Shown: positions 57,084 through 64,000 of the stretch, piece by piece | How positions within the stretch are numbered: the stretch's first letter is position 1 | How the letters are laid out: each line of letters starts with the position of its first letter | Origin: Scopulariopsis brevicaulis | Taxonomy: Eukaryota; Ascomycota; Sordariomycetes; Microascales; Microascaceae | DNA length: 64,000 nucleotides | Reading direction: 5' to 3' | Assembly: GCA_017657125.1 (NCBI GenBank) | Contig: JAGFNX010000053.1 | Location: forward strand, 176,157-240,156 | Translations under genes and position numbers: made by a program | Notes under the pieces: model-generated | Databases searched by the model: none | What the model saw: the letters and a program-made list of their open reading frames with translations, nothing else | What the model was told of the DNA's origin: nothing

Positions 57084-58631
57084 ATGACGAACACGCCTTT
57101 CCGGGCCTGCAATGGCTGCCGATTTCGCAAGGTCCGATGCAACGGAGCACAACCTTGCGCGCAATGCGCTCACCTCAACTTGGCATGTGTCTTCACTGCA
57201 GCGCCAGTTAAGCGTAAGCGCAGTGCACGGGGACATATGATAGCCCACTTGCGTGGGAAGACCCATGGAAACGTCATATCCACTAGCACCACATCTTTTG
57301 ATAGACTGGCTACCGCGACGATCATAATGGCAGAGGCTCCCGACGCTGGTCAAGCTCGCGGTCAGCTCGATGCGGTCACGAGTAACCGGAACACGGGTTA
57401 TGCGCCGGACTTCTTCATCAACCTTCTTTCCGAGTTCGAGCAGTTCATCTATCCCGGAAATCCCATCATTCCACCGGAGGAGATCCGAGCATGCATAGCC
57501 AACATGCACAACGACTATGAGGACGCGGCTCTGGTATACGTCTTCGCTGCCGTGACCACGAAGCTCGTCAGGAGCGTAGGGGCGCTTCACGACGCTGCCG
57601 ATGCCCAGATAGTCGACCTGATCCGACATAGCTCTACGGCTCATAGGCAGGTAGATATGCACGATATGGATAGGGGTATACTACATGAGCATCGTGCCAG
57701 CGTTAAGCGGATCATGACGTGCATCTTCCTCTCGACGTCCATGACAACCTCTCAGCACTTTGACCGCAGCTTCATCATCCTGCGCGAGGGCATCGCCATG
57801 ATCCAGACGTTTAATATCCACCAGAGCTCAACTGCAAGGTGTCAGAGGCTCTACTGGGAGGCTTACATCCACGAGCGGTACGTATGCGTGGTCACCGGGT
57901 ACCCGTGCATCCTAGGCCCACTAGCAACGGGACTTCCCCCGCCCGACCCGGGCCTACCACCACACATCCACGTCGGCTTCGACCGCCTCATACGCCTGTT
58001 CTTAATACTAGACGGCCCATTCCTCGACTACTGGACCGCCCAGCGGAACCCGTCCCAGGTCGTTCTCCCCCGCATCCCGGCGGAGTGGATCGAGAGCAAG
58101 CAGGTCCAGCTCGATAATGACGAGCTAGGGGCCGTGGAGGCAGAGAGAAAACTCGTGGCGAGTGGCCATGGTCCCCTCACAGAGGCGCAGCACGTAGACC
58201 TCTTCGTCACAAGGCTATGGATGCGCACGCTTATCTGGCAGCTTGCGCTCTCGCACGGCCTCCTGCGCTCCACGCCGTCTCAAGACGCGCACGAGGGTCT
58301 TTCGCTGCACTTCCCTGCTCAAAGACTCTCGGCCCAGCTACATAATCTAGTCAGCCGCTTAGGGAGCGTGTCTAGCGTCGCTATGCACGGGAGCGGGATA
58401 TTGCAAAAGCTCTTTGAGACAACTTCGTCGATTGCCGATGTTTTAGCGTTGCCGCTGGGCCATGGACAGACTAGGGAGAGGATGAAGCCGCAGATAGAAA
58501 ACTTTGTGTTCCTGGCCAAATTCTTGCTAGGATTTGAGCGTGTTAGAGAGGAGCAGAAGGACTATCTGCGGGAGAAGTTAGATGTCCTACAGCGGTCGTA
58601 TAGCGCTTACGACTTTAGCGAATTAGCGTGA
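57084..58631 (+). CDS. Zn2Cys6 transcription factor, MAL-activator-like
   Basis: Nuclear regulator of 515 residues in a single exon, starting at the ATG at 57084. The zinc cluster is at residues 9-35: CNGCRFRKVRC, five residues, CAQC, six residues and C. It is followed by PVKRKRSARG, a basic linker typical of maltose activators such as MalR and yeast MAL-activators (KRKRGPRG type). The C-terminal part has the short middle-homology pattern of that group, including CQRLYWEAYIHERY and the LPPPDPGLP piece. The gene is 600 bp downstream of the permease on the same strand. Control of the maltase and permease genes is inferred from this context and the family resemblance. Confidence 0.87.
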   Translation: MTNTPFRACNGCRFRKVRCNGAQPCAQCAHLNLACVFTAAPVKRKRSARGHMIAHLRGKTHGNVISTSTTSFDRLATATIIMAEAPDAGQARGQLDAVTSNRNTGYAPDFFINLLSEFEQFIYPGNPIIPPEEIRACIANMHNDYEDAALVYVFAAVTTKLVRSVGALHDAADAQIVDLIRHSSTAHRQVDMHDMDRGILHEHRASVKRIMTCIFLSTSMTTSQHFDRSFIILREGIAMIQTFNIHQSSTARCQRLYWEAYIHERYVCVVTGYPCILGPLATGLPPPDPGLPPHIHVGFDRLIRLFLILDGPFLDYWTAQRNPSQVVLPRIPAEWIESKQVQLDNDELGAVEAERKLVASGHGPLTEAQHVDLFVTRLWMRTLIWQLALSHGLLRSTPSQDAHEGLSLHFPAQRLSAQLHNLVSRLGSVSSVAMHGSGILQKLFETTSSIADVLALPLGHGQTRERMKPQIENFVFLAKFLLGFERVREEQKDYLREKLDVLQRSYSAYDFSELA

Positions 58632-61344
58632 ATACACCTGAAACATAGGATAATTTTAGAAACGGCCCAAGGAGACGTCGAGTCGTTCGCCACTGGTGCG
58701 CGCTGTAGCCCTGGAAGTCAGACTTTTCCGCGAGGATAGTGGGCAATTCGTTGTCAGCAAGGAACTAGGGTTGACTTCTCCTTAGGTTTCTAGCCATGAG
58801 CGCGGATTCTATTAGCACGATTCCTCGCGTTCTAAACCATTGACTGCTAGAGACCATTGCCTATAGAGGAAATTATAGAAGTCGCTCGGGATTTATCAAA
58901 GAGTCGAATCCTAGATTTTGCCTGCCTTTTAAAGCCCCTTGCTCATTTTCTCAGCGCACATCTCCTACGACTATTCCTCTCTATTCTCGATAAAAGAAGT
59001 ACGGGTTTTCAAGAATCTTGTCCGCAGAGGTAGACTCCATATAGTGCAGTATGGCCAAATATCCTCTTGCCAGATCCGCGACGTAGATATTACCCCAAGC
59101 TGCCTTCCCGCCTCTAATATAACCAGCCTAGCTATGCTTGATAGCGGACCGAACCATACTCGGAACCTGGATGAAGAGGCGGTTTCCATTGCCTAGCCTG
59201 TAGATGACGGGCGGGAGTATAACTGATATCTTTATATCTTTGCCTTGGCGCCAAGTTCGCTACGAGACCTTAGGATAGCAAGGTCGATAGCGCGATGCGG
59301 GGCGTAGTCGGTGATGCTATAAATCGTGTCTGTCCTATCGTCTTAATATATCACGTCCCTTGCGTAGTCGCTATTTAACCTATCGGTACTTATACCGTAT
59401 GTGAAGATATCGTCTTTAGATGCCTATTGCTAGCTAGGTCCAACCGTCCCCGCACATGTAGTGAATTTTCGGTAAGGACGACTTAAAAGCAGAGGGCCAG
59501 GGAAATGATCGAGTAGCTTAACAAACAGTTAGAAGCATCTATCGAAGAATACGCTAACTTCCCTTCTGCTACGATCCTGTCCGATAGTAACTATAACAAC
59601 ACGGAAGAAATTCGATAGCCGAACTATACAACGCCAGCCGAACTCCTAGATACCTAGTGCAGGTTTAAATGCGGGTTTCCTTACGACACTTAGCCCTTGC
59701 TTTACCCGTCTTTCAGAAAATGCTAGAAGGGCCGTAGAGGGAAGCCGAAGTCGATAACTTTAGACGCCGATAATTTTAGCTAGTAGATAGGATTTAGACG
59801 CATTCGTCCTTTTACTTAGTATTATTCATAGCTATTACTAGGAAGTGCTAAAGTCTTTAAGCCTTAAGATACTTATAAACGTTGCCATCGTTGTTAACTA
59901 CTACGCATTCCACAAGACCGTCTAGATTTGTGTTAATAGATAGCTCGACGGATTTAGAGGAGCCCTTTTTCATAGTTTATAACCAAGGATATATGCTCTG
60001 GCTGCTTATATCTTATGTTTTCTCAAAAGCTAGTATCTTCGAGAGCATAACCGAGCTTGCATTAAAGCAATCCAAAAAACCGATCTCAGCACAATGTCTT
60101 CTGATCCTAGAAAACTTAGTAAGATAACCTAAATATAAGGCTCTCGACATTCCTAATCTTAACTCTTCCAGGCAAGATCGATACGAAGAGATAGGAAGGT
60201 CTAGCTCGGATTTTCGTATCGCTCTATAGCCTCCTCGATACCCTTCTTAATCAATTGCCATACTCCTTTAAGTGCTTGTGTATACTTCTTAGCTCCCTAG
60301 CTAAGAAAATGAACAGAAACGGAATCCTAGAGCCACGTGTAACTATATTATTCTATAGCCACAGCTTTACGTCTGTTTCCTTAATGGTGCATAGTTTTCG
60401 GTCACCTTTGTAGACTCTATCCTATTACACCTGCGGCATTAGAGAAAAGGTCGAGCCTACTATTAAGAGTATAGAAGAAGAACTTTACGGATTAGGGTTC
60501 GAGGAAGGTTAGGCCGAAGCGACTAGTCCTACTAATTCTACAATTAAGTCAGCCGTTGATACTACACGAAAGGGAAAGAAGTCCTCCCGAGGGCTTAAGA
60601 AGGGGGGGACCACCTCTAAAGCTCGACAGAACGATGCTATATAGTATGCCAACTTGCCCTATATTATAAATTACGATTTGCTTACGTTATAACGGATAGG
60701 TAAATCCCAATCAGATGAGAGAATCGTATTCAGTTAGTTATAGCTATAATTGCGAGCCTAAACGTTGGAAAAGGCTGGAAGGGCGTCAAAATCATCATAT
60801 CCAACGGGATCGAACGGTAGCGGCTCCATCGCGAAGTGAGGTGTAGTAGGTTCTAGTCGTTTTTGGGATGGATGCGCGATCCAAGGCTATCGCGGCGGTA
60901 GTGGCGGCTGTTAAACGGGTGCTTGATTTTCAGGCACCCCTGTCCGAATATCCGATTGACCCAGTCTCTCGGACAAAGGCATTTGCCACATACCCAGCTC
61001 ATCTATATAAAGAGACCTGCGCTCCCACACCCACTTAGATAGAAATAGATTCGAGGTGGGGGTTCCGGCTATCCAACACCTGTCTATTTGTTCGCACCCA
61101 TTCCTACGACGCACGGGACCTACGGAGCACCTTGTATTTCATTACGTAACATCTTACCGTCTTCGACAGGGATTTCTCAACCTATGAAAGCGCATTCCCC
61201 CTCACATCGTCCACCATTTCATTCCAACATCCACCCTGAACCATTCCTGCTTTGGTGAAGAGTTTACCTCTTCGTTGCGTCACCACTTCGCCGATTCACT
61301 GCCTCGTTTCTCTAGTTTCGCTTCCCAACGCTCTACCTACCTCC
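58632..61344. other. Transposon-derived, AT-rich subtelomeric DNA
   Basis: No intact gene in 2.7 kb. A dispersed repeat copy is at 59399-59430. From about 59,480 to 60,660 there are protein-like pieces separated by TAG stops (for example EASIEEYANFPSATILSD near 59,535 and a Ser/Lys-rich segment near 60,560), probably an eroded mobile element that I cannot classify. The last 250 bases are pyrimidine-rich and resemble a fungal promoter for the phosphoesterase gene. Confidence 0.45.
59399..59430 (+). repeat. Dispersed 32-bp repeat, copy 2
   Basis: Matches 28363-28394 at 29 of 32 positions. CG in the other copy is TA here. Marks the start of the transposon-derived stretch. Confidence 0.55.
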
Positions 61345-63180
61345 ATGTCGATGCCAGCATCTGACGCCTCTTGCCTGCTTGAGCGCTGTCCTTCTCAGGA
61401 AAGGTGTATCCAAACAGCGGCACCATCCACTCCCAATACTAGAGCCATTCTTCCTCACCCAGTTGTCACGGATCTGACTATACGCATCTTCACGCCGACC
61501 GCTTCTCCTTCCACCTGCGAACTGGACCCGCGAATATGGCACCGCATAGAGAAGGACCTCTACCTATATACATCTCAGCAGAGTGCATGGCTATATGTAG
61601 CGCTAGCGAATGAGGGACAGCTTGCCGCTGAGGACCTGCTAGTTATGGATATCAGTGTTGGCGAGCCACCTCCCAACCCTAGCTCAGGTCATTTATGGGA
61701 GCGTCGACCTGGCGGAATCTGGGTGTTAAGAAGCAAGTTCTCTGGAAAAATTGACCAGGCTGTAACAGAAGTGGACGTTCTTTTTGGTACGGATGCCGTT
61801 GACCCACGACCACAATGGACTCTTATGCGATGATCGCTCCAACTTAACGGTCGGCCAGAGGTACCGATTGCAAGACTTAGCGTACTCCACGGCAGGGTCA
61901 ATCGGAGACCAGATGCTCGGGCGCCTTTGAGAGTAAGGAAGGATGGAAAATTCAAGATTGTTCAGATCTCTGACATGCACATGGTCACTGGGGTCGGGGT
62001 ATGCAAAGATGCTATTGATGCACATGGGAAATATCTGCCAGAGAGCGAGGCTGACCCACTTACGGTAAACTTCATTGGAAAGATCTTGGATGACGAGAAT
62101 CCAGACCTTGTGGTTCTCACCGGGGATCAGTTGCACCACGACATTGCCGACAGCCAATCTGCCCTCTTCAAGGTGGTCGCTCCTATCATCGAGCGTTCAA
62201 TACCATTCGCAGCCGTCTTTGGCAATCATGATAGTGAGGGCATCCATGCGTTATCACGTGAGTACCTTCTTTCACAAGGTAGCCAATACGAAGAGCTAGT
62301 GATCGACAACACACCTAAAGTTGTTATACTTTCGCGAACGGTGTAGACTGCTTTTCACCGCTAGTTATTCAAACTAGTCTTAAGAATGATACTGTTCATT
62401 CTTGCTGACTAGATTACAGGGACGGCACAGATGTCAATACTTCAGAATCTCCCTTTTAGCCTCTGCGAGTCAGGCCCAGAGCAGGTTGATGGCATAGGCA
62501 ATTTCTACCTTCAGGTCCTAGCTCCCGCACCGTCACAGCTGTCGTTATCCACTTTATATTTCCTGGATTCGCATGGTCAAATACGGAGCAAGATACGCAA
62601 TCCCGATTATGACCCTATCAAGCAAAGCCAAATTGATTGGTTCACGGACACTGCCCAAGCGCAACGAAGCGTGCGTGAGAAGGACAATACCGACCACCGC
62701 CTTCATCTATCTCTAGCATTCCTACACATCCCTCTTCCCGAGTTCGGTGACCGCCATCTTAGTATACGCAACGGCTACCGGAGGGAACCGTCTGAGAGCC
62801 CTAGCTTCAATTCCCATTTCTACGACGCTTTGGTCAAAGGAGGCATATCAGCATTAGGCTGTGGGCATGACCACGTGAATGACTTTTGCGCTCTGCTGTC
62901 ACAACAACCGAAGCAGGATGGCGACAGAACCCCTCAGCCTGGCCCTTGGCTATGCTATGGAGGTGGCAGTGGATTCGGGGGATATTGTTCGTACGACGGA
63001 ATGCGATTTCACCGACGAACGCGGGTTTGGGAACTTGACACGAGTACCGGGAGCTTAAAGACTTGGAAGCGGGTCGAATATGCCATGGACAGAGTTGATA
63101 AGCTGGTGCTTGTGGAAAGGGGAGCGGTGGTTGATCCCTCTAGAGAAGAAGATAAAGCCAGGAGGTATGTAGTGAGTTGA
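61345..63180 (+). CDS. Calcineurin-like phosphoesterase (DCR2-type), frame interrupted once
   Basis: Metal-dependent phosphatase of the fungal DCR2-like group. First true ATG is 61345; upstream the frame begins with TTG. The first exon ends at 62257, a 162-bp intron (GTGAGT...TTACAG) follows, and the last exon is 62420-63180. Metal-binding motifs are all present: SDMHM, LTGDQLHHD, FGNHDSEG and GCGHDHVND, with YGGGSGFGGYCSYDG near the end. An in-frame TGA at 61831-61833 interrupts the N-terminal third, right after PQWTLMR. From about 61,829 to 61,925 the +1 frame is also open and reads plausibly (DDRSNLTVGQRYRLQDLAYS), so two compensating indels are an alternative. It is either a recent pseudogene or has sequence errors. 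Confidence 0.7.
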
Positions 63181-63259
63181 ATTCATCACAGTGATAGCCA
63201 GGCTTTCGTTTGATTTTCAACAGCGCAGAGGAAAGAAAGAACTATTATCATGAAGAGGA

Positions 63260-63900
63260 ACCTAGTTTAGGGCCGGGGCCTTATTAGGAGAGGCCCTGCG
63301 TACTACCCTCTCGATCTCTGCTATAGTTATATCCGGGTAATCGATTAGTGGGGGGTATCGGTAGCCGTCTATATCGGGGAGATCGGCTTAGGGTAGAGGT
63401 GGGAAGAAGGAATGAAGGAGGGCCTCGGCCTTTCCTTCTGGCTCGTAGGTCAGCTCTCCGTCCGGTCCTGTTAGTAGCGGCGTAAAGGCAGGCGATAGAT
63501 TATGTCTATTCTTAGCCTATTTGACTAGGTTCTAGAGGCCGGACTACGATACGGATGCGTCCTCTACCCTCTGGCGATGGGTGTTGCGGAGGATCTTTTG
63601 GATATAGCGCCCCTTCCTATTACGTGCCTGGCTATAGGCCTCGTAGTCCTTGTCTCGCCTCGTCTGTTACCACCTTCGGTAGAGTTGCCGGACTTCTATA
63701 TAGAGGTCCTTATATTCTTGGTCGAATCCTGCGGTTAAGCGTAGGGATAGGTTAGACCATAGGGTCGACGCCTCGATGCCAGCAGTAAGAGCGTTAATAA
63801 GCAAGGAGACGAAAGTATTAATATTCTCTTCGCCTCTAAGCTCTAAGGTGTCGTCTAGTTAAGGAAGGCGTTCCTTAACTACTTGACGGAGCACTGGTAT
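63260..63900 (-). mobile_element. Non-LTR (LINE, Tad1-like) retrotransposon remnant
   Basis: On the minus strand the sequence reads as the segment between endonuclease and reverse transcriptase of a LINE. In order: LRLTAGFDQEYKDLYIEV, KDYEAYSQARNRKGRYIQKI, a VK-stop-AKNR piece, GPDGELTYEPEGKAEAL, HSFFPPLP, DIDGYRYPPLIDYPDIT and EIERVVRRASPNKAPA. Stops, all TAG in the segments read, interrupt it, as expected after RIP of TGG or CAG codons. It sits 23 bases from the telomere repeat array. Confidence 0.65.
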
Positions 63901-63922
63901 ATTAGTCTTTACCTATAGGCGC

Positions 63923-64000
63923 TTAGGGTTAGGGTTAGGGTTAGGGTTAGGGTTAGGGTTAGGGTTAGGGTTAGGGTTAGGGTTAGGGTTAGGGTTAGGG
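63923..64000 (+). repeat. Telomere, (TTAGGG)13
   Basis: Thirteen perfect tandem TTAGGG units run to the end of the window with the G-rich strand pointing outward, so this is the right chromosome end. Confidence 0.98.

Noticed and set aside
1..64000. CRISPR arrays, bacterial operons, ribosome binding sites or secondary-metabolite backbone genes
   Set aside because: The window is eukaryotic fungal DNA; no array of spaced repeats and no PKS, NRPS or terpene synthase motifs were seen.

Overview
This window is the right-hand end of a chromosome from a filamentous ascomycete (Pezizomycotina, probably a Sordariomycete). The last 78 bases are thirteen perfect TTAGGG units. The genes have short GT-AG introns (about 50-110 bp) with CTAAC/CTAAT-like branch sites. 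The protein families (three Zn2Cys6 regulators, DAL5-type transporters, homogentisate dioxygenase, CYP504, pectate lyase) are typical of a plant- or soil-associated fungus. Exon boundaries below come from reading both strands, checking that splice junctions keep the frame and that the joined protein matches its family. No transcript or database support was available.

Intact catabolic genes alternate with AT-rich stretches full of broken genes and transposon remnants, the usual picture of subtelomeric DNA worked over by repeat-induced point mutation (RIP). From left to right: (1) 1.2-10.7 kb, a DAL5-family transporter, a peroxisomal FAD-dependent amine oxidase and a full-length 5-oxoprolinase, possibly one nitrogen-salvage group. 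(2) 11.3-12.9 kb, a complete mitochondrial calcium uniporter. (3) 13.9-23.1 kb, a transporter, a Zn2Cys6 regulator, homogentisate 1,2-dioxygenase and a divergently transcribed CYP504 P450, which together suggest phenylacetate/homogentisate degradation. (4) 23.1-36.7 kb, a gene-poor stretch with GH3 glycosidase, alcohol dehydrogenase, Ty3/Gypsy and NLR (NACHT-ankyrin) remnants around two intact genes, a PL1 pectate lyase and a transporter. (5) 36.7-50.5 kb, a quinone-oxidoreductase-like MDR, a broken membrane-protein gene, a secreted S33 peptidase, a DAL5-type transporter, a metal-dependent amidohydrolase and a Zn2Cys6 regulator. The last four look like a peptide/amide-use cluster; a 31-bp tandem repeat carrying CCG/CGG half-sites lies in the promoter between transporter and hydrolase. 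(6) 51.4-58.6 kb, a maltose-use cluster: GH13 alpha-glucosidase, sugar/maltose permease and MAL-type regulator. (7) 58.6-64.0 kb, transposon-derived DNA, an interrupted calcineurin-like phosphoesterase, a LINE reverse-transcriptase remnant and the telomere.

The end is organised as several small nutrient modules (transporter + enzyme + regulator) separated by decayed DNA. I found no secondary-metabolite backbone gene, CRISPR array, tRNA or rRNA. The strongest candidates for something undescribed are the peptidase-transporter-amidohydrolase-regulator group with its repeat-bearing promoter, and the amine oxidase/5-oxoprolinase pair.
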